DNA of 36,936 nucleotides from assembly GCA_017443345.1 (NCBI GenBank), contig JAFSNR010000123.1, positions 1 to 36,936 of the forward strand. The letters run 5' to 3'. This document shows positions 13,888 to 21,620 of this stretch, in pieces. The notes beneath the pieces are model-generated. The model was not told where the DNA came from, did no database searches, and worked only from the letters and a program-made list of their open reading frames with translations. Both the position numbers and the translations under genes were made by a program. The stretch comes from Prevotella sp. (GTDB taxonomy: Bacteria; Bacteroidota; Bacteroidia; Bacteroidales; Bacteroidaceae). Each line of letters starts with the position of its first letter. The stretch's first letter is position 1.

Positions 13888-14475
13888 ATGTATAAGAAAA
13901 CTATCATATTTCTTTTAGGTATATTCTCTTTATTTGCTTGCAATAATGTTCAACAGCAACAAAGTAAGAGTGGAGATGGTATGAAATTACGTACCTTAGA
14001 TTCGATGTGTATTGCATATATAGAAAGTCATTTAGATGGTTTCAATAATGAGATAACTCGCGAGAGAACCGCAAAAGAAATACAACGAATAATAATTGAT
14101 ACATTAACTTCAAATTCCAATTTGCTATATGATTTGCCATTACAATACGAATCTGTAGTGGATGATGGAAATAAGTTTATTGTTAGATTCTCTACAGGCT
14201 ATCGCTATCAATGGACAGATCGCAAGATATGTAAAATTGATATGTGGTTTTATTCTAAAGTTGATGAGGAAGTAATTAGCAAATTAAAAGATAAGGGAAC
14301 TTATTATCTGTTTAAAGCAAAATTCATGGGGCGGGTCAATGATAAAATAGAGTTGCCAAATGGTGATACTTTCGACCACAATCCTCATGTTGCATTAATT
14401 GAAAGCCCTCTTGATACAACATTTATGATAGGTCTTGGTGGTTTGTACGTAAAGGATATTGAATTGAAAGAATAA
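13888..14475 (+). CDS. Hypothetical lipoprotein
   Basis: A 195-residue protein with a lipoprotein signal: MYKKTIIFLLGIFSLFAC with the acylated Cys at 18. The mature part is charged and without repeats. It has a helical first half (DSMCIAYIESHLDGFNNEITRERTAKEIQRI) and a strand-rich second half with KFIVRFSTGYRYQW and YYLFKAKFMGRVNDKIEL. I do not recognise a family. It is AT-rich like its neighbour and begins 3 bp after it, so they form a two-gene unit. Confidence 0.7.
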   Translation: MYKKTIIFLLGIFSLFACNNVQQQQSKSGDGMKLRTLDSMCIAYIESHLDGFNNEITRERTAKEIQRIIIDTLTSNSNLLYDLPLQYESVVDDGNKFIVRFSTGYRYQWTDRKICKIDMWFYSKVDEEVISKLKDKGTYYLFKAKFMGRVNDKIELPNGDTFDHNPHVALIESPLDTTFMIGLGGLYVKDIELKE

Positions 14476-14595
14476 TAAGTTTACATTTCCTATAACACAG
14501 GGAGATGTGTTACTGGCTGTACGTCCTGTGCGTACTATAACCGTATAACGTAATCTCTTTAGCTGCGATTGAAGATAAATCCGTATATAAAAACA

Positions 14596-14631
14596 GTAAT
14601 CGCATGCGATATTATTTCAGTATGCGATTAC
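14596..14631. repeat. Perfect 10-bp inverted repeat between convergent genes
   Basis: GTAATCGCAT at 14596-14605 is complementary to 14622-14631 across a 16-nt loop. It sits in the roughly 200-bp gap between the convergent genes ending at 14475 and 14675. It has no T run on either side, so it is at best an imperfect bidirectional terminator. A shorter hairpin (TAACACA/TGTGTTA) lies near 14492-14512. Confidence 0.5.
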
Positions 14632-14674
14632 ATGTTGATGATAGCATTAATTACATCTACATATTCTTTACTTT

Positions 14675-15391
14675 CTACAAATGTTCCTTTATGATATCTG
14701 CCATTGATTTGAGCATTTCGTTAGGAATGGCTCCACTTAGTTGGCGTGTATGAATGACAAGACGTTTACCGTCTGTCTTCTTGTTTCGATGCACCCAAAA
14801 CTTGAACGAATTGTCTTCCTTTATGAATTCAACATGGAAAGTGTCATCAATCTGTCTGTTGTCGCCATGATTGATAATATAATCGCCACAAGCAAGAATC
14901 ACCACGGGGAAATCTTGAATGAAAGCAGATTCTTCAAAAAGTCTGCGTCGTTGTGCTAATTTTGTATCGAATAAATCTCTATTGTTAGATTTGATAGCTT
15001 TACGCTTACTAACCCAGTTATTCATTTCTGTTGTGAAGACATCCTTTTCGAAGTCGAGTTCTGGTTCGTATTTCGGATGTCCGTATCGAATATAGTCTAT
15101 CAGTTTCTGATATACTTTCCACGTGTGATTACCTTTGAAATCTGCCCTACGGTGATTGGTGTGACAGTATCGGCCTTCATCTTTGTTCTTTAAGCCCTCT
15201 TGAACATTTTTTATATTATCCAGAATTTCTTTATTCGGATCGTCCGCATTAATCGCAGGTTCCATCCCCTCGATGAGGATGTTCGATTTGGGATTCCCTT
15301 GTCCTATTATCTGCTTCTCTCCATATTTCATACTATCGCAGACACGAACAAATTCTTCGAATGCCCGCATTCTTTCTGTTTCGTTCATCAT
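14675..15391 (-). CDS. Uncharacterised protein, possibly uracil-DNA glycosylase-like
   Basis: A 238-residue soluble protein. Three spaced segments recall the uracil-DNA glycosylase superfamily: GQGNPKSNILIEGMEPAIN near residue 31, in the position of the GxxPxxA/G motif; a central strand PVVILACGDYI near residue 164; and VIHTRQLSGAIPNEM near residue 211, in the position of the His-containing second motif. Charged helices lie between them. The match is weak and I would not claim enzymatic activity. The gene is AT-rich and follows the LRR gene 3 bp downstream on the same strand, so it is cotranscribed with it. Confidence 0.65.
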   Translation of the reverse strand: MMNETERMRAFEEFVRVCDSMKYGEKQIIGQGNPKSNILIEGMEPAINADDPNKEILDNIKNVQEGLKNKDEGRYCHTNHRRADFKGNHTWKVYQKLIDYIRYGHPKYEPELDFEKDVFTTEMNNWVSKRKAIKSNNRDLFDTKLAQRRRLFEESAFIQDFPVVILACGDYIINHGDNRQIDDTFHVEFIKEDNSFKFWVHRNKKTDGKRLVIHTRQLSGAIPNEMLKSMADIIKEHL

Positions 15392-15394
15392 ACT

Positions 15395-15985
15395 TTATTG
15401 TTTAATGAGTTTGACAATATCTCCTAATTGTAACTCCGACTTAACGCTTTCTAAAGAAATACAGCCGAGAAAAGCATGTTGCCCGATCTTCTTGATACTT
15501 GGAGGCAAAACAATACTTTTCAGGTTTTTGAAACGATAGAAAGCAAAAGGTGGAATGGACGTCACACCCGTGAAATACTCGAATTCGTCGAAGTGCTCAA
15601 GAGTGGCATCGGGTAGCGTATTCCAGATACCGAACGTGTAAGGCCGATGGATTTCTTGGTCGTCAGAGAAACGAAAAGCATTTCCAGAGGCATCTATTAT
15701 TTCTTCTGCATCAAACATGTTGATATCATCATATTCGATGGTGAAGAATGCTGAATAATTGCCGTCTCCAGCATCAACCAGCATCTCTTCGTCACCATTA
15801 GCAGGAACAAAGGCCACGAAAAGTTTCTGAAATCGTAATTCGGTTATCCGGCTAGCATCCTCAGCCGTCAGTTTCTTTGCAAAAGGCTTTATCCATTTTT
15901 CCCTCCTTGCTATTTTCATCAGCACAGGGTTAGTCTTATTTGTAGCAATAACCTTCTGTTCGTTATTTACATCCTTTTCTTTCAT
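15395..15985 (-). CDS. BspA-type leucine-rich repeat protein (short)
   Basis: A 196-residue protein. The C-terminal third has BspA/TpLRR-type repeats: VTSIPPFAFYRFKNLKSIVLPPSIKKIGQHAFLGCISLESV, with the characteristic spacing of I-P-AF, L-I-LP-SI-I--AF--C-SL. There is no signal peptide, so unlike secreted BspA proteins this copy is probably cytoplasmic. The N-terminal 120 residues contain a calculation-like strand pattern (ITELRFQKLFVAFVPANGDE) of unknown fold. It is the first gene of a two-gene unit with 14675-15391 and has a TATATTTG box upstream at 16012-16019. Confidence 0.75.
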   Translation of the reverse strand: MKEKDVNNEQKVIATNKTNPVLMKIARREKWIKPFAKKLTAEDASRITELRFQKLFVAFVPANGDEEMLVDAGDGNYSAFFTIEYDDINMFDAEEIIDASGNAFRFSDDQEIHRPYTFGIWNTLPDATLEHFDEFEYFTGVTSIPPFAFYRFKNLKSIVLPPSIKKIGQHAFLGCISLESVKSELQLGDIVKLIKQ

Positions 15986-16011
15986 GATAGTTAATATGTT
16001 TGTTTACGTCG

Positions 16012-16112
16012 CAAATATAAATATATTTTTCGAGAATAAGGGGAATTTACGGAAAAAAGTTATGTATCTGTGCCTGAAATGGCTGTGGATTGCTGAATTA
16101 TCATTATCTTTG
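16012..16112. promoter_or_regulatory. Divergent TAnnTTTG promoters
   Basis: Minus-strand TATATTTG at 16012-16019 serves the LRR gene. Plus-strand TATCTTTG at 16105-16112 serves the HAD-like gene at 16141. The intervening 85 bp are AT-rich without further visible signals. Confidence 0.6.
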
Positions 16113-16140
16113 CAGAGAATTTTGAGAATTATTAGGATTT

Positions 16141-16581
16141 ATGGATATAGCAAAAGCATTTGAAGTGGCGTTTAACCGCAAGATCGAGAAGAAATGGGAG
16201 AAAATATACGTTGTGGTGGATATTCACGATACCATTTTGCGGGCCTGCTATGAGAATGAGGAGACCTATGACTACTATCCTTATTCGAGGGAAGCCCTTC
16301 AACTGATGACCGCCCGTGAGGATATCTGCCTGATTCTATGGAGTGGATGCTATGCCGAGAAGATGGACGAGTATAGGGCGCGTTTTGCGGAAGAGGGCAT
16401 TCATTTCGACTATGCCAACGAGAATCCGGAAGTGGGCAATACGAGTTTCCAGAACTTCGAGTCAAAACTCTATTTTAATGTGGGGATAGATGACAAGTTC
16501 GGCTTCGAGCCTGAAACGGACTGGGTAAAGGTGATTGAGGTATTCTCCGATTATCAGATAATACCGTCAACTTCATATTAA
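16141..16581 (+). CDS. Small HAD-like hydrolase
   Basis: A 146-residue protein with HAD motifs. Motif I is YVVVDIHDTIL, where the DxDxT pattern is filled as D-I-H-D-T with Asp27 and Asp30. A hydrophobic strand ending in Ser (LILWSGCY, near residue 66) fits motif II, and VGIDDKFGFEPETDW near residue 117 fits the acidic motif IV. There is little cap domain. It is a candidate phosphatase; the substrate is unknown. Its stop overlaps the convergent PheC-like gene by 4 bp. Confidence 0.75.
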   Translation: MDIAKAFEVAFNRKIEKKWEKIYVVVDIHDTILRACYENEETYDYYPYSREALQLMTAREDICLILWSGCYAEKMDEYRARFAEEGIHFDYANENPEVGNTSFQNFESKLYFNVGIDDKFGFEPETDWVKVIEVFSDYQIIPSTSY

Positions 16582-17414
16582 TACGCGTATATTAATTGGT
16601 ACTTCTCATGTAAACGACGGAGGGTGCCGTCCGATTTCATTTGTCGGATGGCGTTATTGACCATCTGTAGCAGATCGTCTTGACCCTTACGCATCAGCAC
16701 GCCGATTTCTCCGTGGGTGAAAGGCGTATTAAGAAGCGGAGCAGCAAGACGCGGGTCGTTTTGAATGTACCACGGAGCCTCAGTAATTTCGGTAATCATC
16801 ACGTCGGCATTGCCCTCGGCCACTTGATTGGGGATTTCCTCGTTCTTCTGATAGACGATGATGGTGGCATGGGGCAGATTCTCATTGGCAAACTTCTCGT
16901 TAAGTCCTCCCGGGTTTACCATCACGCGCACTTCCGGCTTGTCTAAATCTGCCAGAGATTGGTATCGGTCTGCTTCTGGTGAGCGGCAAATGATGGTCTT
17001 GCCATTGGCCAAATAACCGTCACTCATCAGCATCGTCTCCTTTCGCGTGTCGGTAATAGTGATGCCACCGATGGCGAGATCAAATGTCTGTGGTTCTGCC
17101 AGCACGTCGGCAGTCAGCGTTGGCCACGAGGTTTGTACGAATTCAATGCCTACACCGATACGCTCGGCTATCTTCTCTGCCATCTCAATGCCGAAGCCCC
17201 AATAGTTACCATCGGCCTCGCGGTAAGAGAGAGGCCGATAGTCTCCTGTGGTTCCTACCAGCAGCTTGCCTCGCTCAGTGATGCGTTGTACGGTGGGCTG
17301 CTGTGTCTCAACAACAGTGTTCTCGTCACTGCTGGTGCAGCAAGTCGTTATGCAAGTGGCGCAAATGCAAAAGATGGCAGCAAGCACCCAAATCCATGTT
17401 TTCTTCTTTTTCAT
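16578..17414 (-). CDS. PheC-like periplasmic binding-protein-fold lipoprotein (cyclohexadienyl dehydratase or family 3 binding protein)
   Basis: A 278-residue protein from ATG 17414. The basic start MKKKKTWIW is followed by a hydrophobic segment and a Cys-rich lipobox region. The mature part begins ITERGKLLVGTTGDYRPLSYREADG, then GFGIEMAEKIAERIG, TSWPTLTADV, DLAIGGITIT and VMVNPGGLNEKFA. This series closely follows PheC-type cyclohexadienyl/arogenate dehydratases, which use the solute-binding-protein fold to convert prephenate or arogenate; amino-acid-binding proteins of family 3 are similar. No transporter genes are adjacent, which favours an enzyme over an ABC binding protein. The open frame extends to 17489, but that start lies inside the upstream gene. 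Confidence 0.8.
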   Translation of the reverse strand: MKKKKTWIWVLAAIFCICATCITTCCTSSDENTVVETQQPTVQRITERGKLLVGTTGDYRPLSYREADGNYWGFGIEMAEKIAERIGVGIEFVQTSWPTLTADVLAEPQTFDLAIGGITITDTRKETMLMSDGYLANGKTIICRSPEADRYQSLADLDKPEVRVMVNPGGLNEKFANENLPHATIIVYQKNEEIPNQVAEGNADVMITEITEAPWYIQNDPRLAAPLLNTPFTHGEIGVLMRKGQDDLLQMVNNAIRQMKSDGTLRRLHEKYQLIYAY

Positions 17415-17437
17415 TTCTTTTTGGTGAATTGCCACGT

Positions 17438-18340
17438 TTACATCTTTGCTTGTCGTGCAAACTCGAAGAGTGACTGGGGTAGGTGACAATAGCCCGTGGG
17501 ATTCTTGTCGAGATAGTCCTGGTGATACTCTTCGGCCGTATAGAAGTTCTCCAAAGGTAGTTTCTCAACGGCCAGAGGTTGCTGATACTTTTTCTGTTCT
17601 TCGGCAAACACCTTTTCGATAACAGACAGATCTTCTGAATCGGTATAATAGATGCCTGTACGATAGCGAGTGCCTTCATCGTGACCTTGCTTGTTGAGGC
17701 TTGTCGGGTCGATGGCTTTGAAGAACATCTGTAACAGGAACTCAAGGCTCACCACATCGGGATTGTACTTCACATGAACCGTCTCTGCATATCCTGTTGT
17801 ATCGGTATATACTTCTTTATACGTCGGGTTTGCAGTGTATCCGTTGGCAAATCCTACTGATGTTTCCACCACACCCTCAATCTGCTTGAAGTAATGCTCC
17901 GTTCCCCAGAAACAGCCTCCAGCAAGGTAGATGTCCTTGCCACTCTTTATTTCCAAGATACCGTCAACCTCGTGTTCGACAAATGGTCCTGCCTTACATT
18001 CTAACAAGACGGCCGGTATCAGGCACTCTAACCCATGCCAGACATTCTTTGGAATATCAACACCGTAAGTACCGCTCTCCTGACTGATAACACAGGTTGT
18101 CAGCACCTCGCCATTGTCATTATAGGTTGTCACTCTGACTTTGCCTTTCAAGATTACAAAAGTCTCGTCCTTGTCTGGATGGTGGTGCACAGGAATAAAT
18201 GTACCTGGCTCCAAGGCATTAAGGAAACGGTGACATTTATCATCAAGACTCTGGTGGAAGTTGTAATTCTTTCTCAGTCTTGGTGATTTCTTGGCTTCTT
18301 CTGCCAAATTCTCAATCAAATTTCTATCTATTAGTTTCAT
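17438..18340 (-). CDS. msrA: Fusion of WbuC-like cupin and peptide-methionine (S)-S-oxide reductase MsrA
   Basis: A 300-residue two-domain protein. Residues 1-125 are a WbuC-type cupin: FHQSLDDKCHRFLNALEPGTFIPVHHHP, DETFVILKGKV, and a later IPKNVWHGLE supplying His102. Residues 135-300 are MsrA, with the catalytic GCFWG (Cys143) and the recycling Cys285 in NPTGYCHLP. MsrA reduces the S-form of methionine sulfoxide, usually with thioredoxin. The signal-less form indicates a cytoplasmic enzyme. The cupin domain is a proposed sugar-related isomerase fold and has no clear link to methionine repair, which makes the fusion noteworthy. It is followed 23 bp later by the PheC-like gene. Confidence 0.9.
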   Translation of the reverse strand: MKLIDRNLIENLAEEAKKSPRLRKNYNFHQSLDDKCHRFLNALEPGTFIPVHHHPDKDETFVILKGKVRVTTYNDNGEVLTTCVISQESGTYGVDIPKNVWHGLECLIPAVLLECKAGPFVEHEVDGILEIKSGKDIYLAGGCFWGTEHYFKQIEGVVETSVGFANGYTANPTYKEVYTDTTGYAETVHVKYNPDVVSLEFLLQMFFKAIDPTSLNKQGHDEGTRYRTGIYYTDSEDLSVIEKVFAEEQKKYQQPLAVEKLPLENFYTAEEYHQDYLDKNPTGYCHLPQSLFEFARQAKM

Positions 18341-18398
18341 GTTGCATATATATATTTATTTGTATGTCCTTTGGGCAGGAAATTCATCCTAATTACAC

Positions 18399-18989
18399 TT
18401 AAATCAGCTTCTCAATAAGCGGACAGTACCAGGTTTTGAACTGATCTGCCGTTGGGGTGTGACCACCAGGGAAGTGGAACGAATGAGTATAGTGCTCTAA
18501 GAACAGTGGCTCGAAATGTGCCAGTGTATCCTCTTCACCAAAAATGCCCCATATACGTTCCTTATTATATATTTTACAGCAGTCGAATTGATGGGCTTCC
18601 ATTTCCTCGAACTCCTTAATCAGGTCTTCGTCGATGGTGAAGTCCTGCTTGCCGTCGGCTCTTGGTGACTTGTACTGATGGCTGCCGATACGCTCGCGGA
18701 GGAAGTCAGACATCTTGAAATGCGGATTGCCGAGTAGGGCTGGGACTCCGATAATCGGTGAGATCATCTGTGCATAGAACGAACCACAGCTGTTGCCCAC
18801 GAGGATATCAGGTTTCTCTTGGTCGCAGATGTCACGGATGAACCTAATAGCATCCGCAGGGTGGAGTGGGAGGTCGGGAGTCAGTACGGTGGCCTTCTTT
18901 TCGAAAGCCTCCTTCAATGCCTGAGCTGGCACACAACTGCCGCTGGCATAGAATCCATGAAGGAACAGTATCTTCTTTTGCTTTTGCAT
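18399..18989 (-). CDS. YqiA-type alpha/beta hydrolase
   Basis: A 196-residue small hydrolase. KKILFLHGFYASGSC gives the oxyanion region, and VGNSCGSFYAQMIS carries the nucleophile Ser in G-N-S-C-G. FGEEDTLAHF supplies the acid, and FPGGHTPTADQF supplies the catalytic His near the C-terminus. This matches YqiA/UPF0227 esterases. ATG 18989 was chosen over an upstream frame extension to 19028 because a TACCTTTG promoter box (18999-19006) lies between them; the mRNA would then be almost leaderless. A decayed copy of this gene is at 33604-33790. Confidence 0.85.
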   Translation of the reverse strand: MQKQKKILFLHGFYASGSCVPAQALKEAFEKKATVLTPDLPLHPADAIRFIRDICDQEKPDILVGNSCGSFYAQMISPIIGVPALLGNPHFKMSDFLRERIGSHQYKSPRADGKQDFTIDEDLIKEFEEMEAHQFDCCKIYNKERIWGIFGEEDTLAHFEPLFLEHYTHSFHFPGGHTPTADQFKTWYCPLIEKLI

Positions 18990-18998
18990 ATCGGGGTG

Positions 18999-19006
18999 CA
19001 AAGGTA
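18999..19006 (-). promoter_or_regulatory. TAnnTTTG promoter box just ahead of the YqiA-type hydrolase
   Basis: Minus strand reads TACCTTTG, ending 9 nt from the ATG at 18989. Transcription would start only about 5 nt before the start codon. The same TACCTTTG string recurs on the minus strand near 19082-19089. Confidence 0.45.
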
Positions 19007-19143
19007 CGGATAAGTGAGCAAAATGCAAAAGGAAAATTTGTTTTTCTTTTCATTTTCGAGCGAGAGTACCTTCGGTGTAGCCAAAGGTACACAAAAAATC
19101 GTAGAAAAACGCCTCTGGATGCACTTTTCAGATAGTTTTAACT

Positions 19144-19262
19144 TTAGGGTACTGTGACAAGATCCTCGCCCAATGCCGTTGATATCTTGCAGATAGTTGA
19201 AAGCGTCAGGTTATGTGTTCCCGACAGCCAGCGGCTCACCTCTGTCTCGGTCTTACCATGTG
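19144..19262 (-). pseudogene. Remnant of a HigA/Xre-type helix-turn-helix antitoxin
   Basis: On the minus strand the frame ending at TAA 19144-19146 reads GKTETEVSRWLSGTHNLTLSTICKI followed by STALGEDLVTVP. That is the recognition helix and following helices of an Xre/HigA-type domain. Upstream the frame has no start codon and runs into AT-rich sequence at the higBA promoter. It is therefore the C-terminal stub of a second antitoxin-like gene, pointing away from the intact module. Confidence 0.7.
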
Positions 19263-19291
19263 GTAATAAAATGTAGATTTATTAAAACTTT

Positions 19292-19346
19292 CCGAAAAAT
19301 ATTTGGTCTTACCGAATATTTTATTTATCTTTGCACCAAAATTCGG
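19292..19346 (+). promoter_or_regulatory. higBA promoter with candidate operator
   Basis: The -33 TTTG lies at 19302-19305 and the -7 box TATCTTTG at 19326-19333, 20 nt apart. CCGAAAAATATT (19292), CCGAATATTTTA (19312) and the inverted AATTCGG (19340-19346) surround the boxes and could bind HigA. Just upstream, TTACCA-TG-TGGTAA at 19253-19266 is a perfect inverted repeat and an alternative operator. Confidence 0.6.
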
Positions 19347-19349
19347 AAT

Positions 19350-19646
19350 ATGCGAGTGATTTCATTTTCCATGATACGGGATTTCATAGCCAAGCATGCT
19401 GATGCTGACGTGGCTCTCCGTGACTGGTATAAGAGGACTACTAAGGCCAACTGGTCGAACTTTGCAGACATCAAGCAGACGTTCAACACAGTGGATTATG
19501 TAGGCAACGACCATTACGTGTTCGATATCAAGGGCAACAACTACCGTATAGTGGCCGTTGTGTTGTTCATCAACAAGAAGGTCTATATGCGGTTTGTCGG
19601 CACACATGAAGAATATGACAAGATTAAGGACATTAAAAACATATAG
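19350..19646 (+). CDS. higB: HigB-family type II toxin (mRNA interferase)
   Basis: A 98-residue protein of the HigB family: MRVISFSMIRDFIAKHADADVALRDWYKRTTKANWSNF, then DIKQTFNTVDYVGNDHYVFDIKGNNYRIVAVV and KKVYMRFVGTHEEYDKI. This is the RelE-like fold typical of HigB-2-like toxins that cleave mRNA. It precedes its antitoxin, which is the usual higBA order, with only 3 bp between. ATG 19350 was chosen because the -7 box at 19326-19333 lies directly upstream; the longer open frame from 19197 begins before the promoter. Confidence 0.9.
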   Translation: MRVISFSMIRDFIAKHADADVALRDWYKRTTKANWSNFADIKQTFNTVDYVGNDHYVFDIKGNNYRIVAVVLFINKKVYMRFVGTHEEYDKIKDIKNI

Positions 19647-19649
19647 GTT

Positions 19650-20015
19650 ATGGTACAGATAAAGACAGAGAAGCAGTACAAGGCAGCTTGCGACCGCATC
19701 AATGAGCTCCTGAAAGTTGTCGGCAACGATACGCCTGCCGATGACAAGAACATGCTGGAGCTGGATTTGATTTCCGACCTTGTGGCAGACTATGAGGAGG
19801 AGCATTACCCTGTGGCTGCTCCAACGCTGGTGGAGACCATCAAGCTCCGCATGTATGAGATGGGGCTGACCCAGACAAAGCTTGCTGAAATGCTGGGACT
19901 GAGCACGGCACGTATCAGTGAGATTATCACCGGCAAAGGTGAGCCTTCTTTGAAGACGGGAAGGGAAATCAGCCGAAAGCTGAATATCGATCCGGCTATT
20001 GTCCTTGGAGTTTAG
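19650..20015 (+). CDS. higA: HigA-family antitoxin with C-terminal helix-turn-helix
   Basis: A 121-residue protein. Residues 1-55 are a toxin-binding helical part (KQYKAACDRINELLKVVGND...LELDLISDLVADYEEEHYP). Residues 62-121 are an Xre-type helix-turn-helix: LRMYEMGLTQTKLAEMLGLSTARISEIITGKGEPSLKTGREISRKLNI. It neutralises HigB and should repress its own promoter. It is intact, unlike the HTH stub at 19144-19262. A strong terminator follows at 20035-20070. Confidence 0.92.
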   Translation: MVQIKTEKQYKAACDRINELLKVVGNDTPADDKNMLELDLISDLVADYEEEHYPVAAPTLVETIKLRMYEMGLTQTKLAEMLGLSTARISEIITGKGEPSLKTGREISRKLNIDPAIVLGV

Positions 20016-20034
20016 TCATGATAGTATAGAAACT

Positions 20035-20070
20035 AAAAAACGGCAAATCCATGTGGTTTTGCCGTTTTTT
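20035..20070 (+). terminator. Intrinsic terminator after higBA
   Basis: AAAAAACGGCAAA pairs with TTTGCCGTTTTTT around a loop of about 12 nt, giving a 12-13 bp stem with a T run. It is nearly symmetric and could work in both directions. It lies 20 bp after the higA stop. Confidence 0.85.
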
Positions 20071-20085
20071 GACCCGACGGTTTCC

Positions 20086-20211
20086 ATGGGCATTTATGCG
20101 CGTGTACTCTTTGCGCTGAATCTGGAAAACGACATCACCCTGCTTGCTGCCGATGATGCCTTAGGCAGACAACTTCAGGCTGCAGAATTATTGAGACGAC
20201 GAAAAGAATAA
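20086..20211 (+). CDS. Small ORF of unknown function upstream of the M18 aminopeptidase
   Basis: A 41-residue frame from ATG 20086. MGIYARVLFALNLENDITLLAAD, followed by ALGRQLQAAELLRRRKE, gives a predicted amphipathic helical peptide. It ends 10 bp before the aminopeptidase start and begins just after the higBA terminator. No homologue is recognised. It may be a tiny cotranscribed protein or the tail of a decayed gene. Codon use looks normal, but the length makes the call weak. Confidence 0.35.
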   Translation: MGIYARVLFALNLENDITLLAADDALGRQLQAAELLRRRKE

Positions 20212-20221
20212 CGATTGCAAT

Positions 20222-21505
20222 ATGGTTAAAAGACTTTTGGATTTCCTGAATGCTTCGCCGGTGAATTTCCTGGCAGCAAAGAACATCGCCAGCTATCTGG
20301 AGCAGGCTGGCTATCGTCGCTTGGACCCTCAGATGCCTATCGGAGAGGTTAAGGCAGGTGATAAACTCTACGTGACGAAGAACGACTCGTCGGTATATGC
20401 CTTCCACATCGGACACAAACCGCTGGCCGATGCAGGATTCCGCATGATTTGCGCCCACTGCGACTCGCCCACGTTCCGCATCAAGCCTAATGCGGAGATG
20501 ACCTGCGAGAGTGGCATCGTGAAACTGAATACGGAGGTTTATGGAGGTCCTATCATGTCAACGTGGTTTGACCGTCCCCTGACGATAGCTGGACGAGTAA
20601 TAGTCCGTGGTGAGGATGCACTCCATCCCAAGACACTGCTGTTGCATGTCAAGCGTCCGCTATTGCAAATCAGCAACCTGGCTATTCACTTCAACCGTCA
20701 GGTGAACGACGGCGTGAAGCTGAGCAAGCAGAAAGATATGCTGCCTATATTGGGAATCGTCACCAATGAATTAGAGCGAGGGAATCTGCTGATGAATGTC
20801 ATCTGCGGAGAACTGGCTATCAAACAAGAGGACATCCTCGACTTTGACCTTTATCTGGCTGATGCAACACCAGCCTGTACTTTCGGTGTGCATGATGAGT
20901 TCCTGTCTTCAGGCCGACTCGATGACCTCTCGATGTGCTTTGCAGGTCTGGAGGCAATGATATCCACAGACACTACCGATGCCACTAAGGTACTGGCCAT
21001 CTTCGACAATGAAGAGACTGGCTCGCAGACCAAGCAGGGTGCCGGCAGTCCGTTCCTGTCAATGATGCTGAAACGTATTGCTTTGGCACAGAGTGGAAGT
21101 GAAGAGGCATTTTATCAGGCTGTCGAGCGGGCATTTATGGTATCGGCAGACAATGCCCATGCCTGGCATCCGAACTATAGCGAGAAGTATGATCCCACGA
21201 ACCATCCCGTTCTCGGCGGCGGTCCTGTCATCAAGTTCAATGCGGCTCAGAAATATGCAAGCGATGCCGTGTCGGCTGCTGTCTTCACAGAGATCTGTAG
21301 AGAAGCCGGAGTGCCGTGTCAGCGATTCGTGAACCACTCCGATGTGGCAGGCGGCAGCACATTGGGAAACATCCTCGCATCATCTATTCCAGTAAAGGGT
21401 GTCGATATGGGCAATGCCATCCTGGCTATGCATAGCTGCAGGGAAACGGGTAGCACAGCCGACCACATCTACTGCGTCAAGGCATTCACGAGATTCTTCA
21501 GCTAA
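20222..21505 (+). CDS. M18 family aminopeptidase
   Basis: A 427-residue cytosolic zinc aminopeptidase. Visible metal and catalytic motifs are AHCDSP with His79 and Asp81, SSGRLDDLSMCF near 229-240, DNEETGS with Glu264/Glu265, SADNAHAWHPNY near 310, and the C-terminal NHSDVAGGSTLG with its zinc-ligand His. The length matches bacterial M18 enzymes (about 430). M18 enzymes remove N-terminal residues, with a preference for acidic or other polar ones depending on the subgroup. It is monocistronic or follows the 41-residue ORF. The 3' end abuts a decayed minus-strand gene. Confidence 0.93.
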   Translation: MVKRLLDFLNASPVNFLAAKNIASYLEQAGYRRLDPQMPIGEVKAGDKLYVTKNDSSVYAFHIGHKPLADAGFRMICAHCDSPTFRIKPNAEMTCESGIVKLNTEVYGGPIMSTWFDRPLTIAGRVIVRGEDALHPKTLLLHVKRPLLQISNLAIHFNRQVNDGVKLSKQKDMLPILGIVTNELERGNLLMNVICGELAIKQEDILDFDLYLADATPACTFGVHDEFLSSGRLDDLSMCFAGLEAMISTDTTDATKVLAIFDNEETGSQTKQGAGSPFLSMMLKRIALAQSGSEEAFYQAVERAFMVSADNAHAWHPNYSEKYDPTNHPVLGGGPVIKFNAAQKYASDAVSAAVFTEICREAGVPCQRFVNHSDVAGGSTLGNILASSIPVKGVDMGNAILAMHSCRETGSTADHIYCVKAFTRFFS

Positions 21506-21620
21506 CAGCTTCTATCTGAGCCTGATTATTGCTTGATAAAATGAGGATAATCCGGTTCTTGCTCTGGCAAGCGTCCCATAGGGCCGAGCGCTCGTCAACT
21601 ATGTACTTAATGAAGCTCAT
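21498..21620 (-). pseudogene. N-terminal remnant of a phospholipase D-like protein, copy 1
   Basis: From ATG 21620 the frame reads MSFIKYIVDE and then departs into unrelated residues, ending at TGA 21498. The opening matches the remnant at 25950-26090 (MSFIKYIADE) and the start of PLD-like proteins annotated in this group. The ATG overlaps the stop of the methyltransferase gene as ATGA, so an intact version was once translationally coupled to it. Only about the first 10 codons are recognisable. Confidence 0.55.

Noticed and set aside
17415-17489. Longer N-terminus for the PheC-like protein
   Set aside because: The extra 25 residues overlap the end of the cupin-MsrA gene and would displace the signal peptide that starts at 17414.
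19197-19349. N-terminal extension of HigB from 19197
   Set aside because: The -33 and -7 promoter boxes at 19302-19333 lie inside the extension, and the HigB-like sequence starts at 19350.
20086-20211. Reading the 41-residue ORF as part of higA
   Set aside because: A strong terminator at 20035-20070 and a stop codon separate them.
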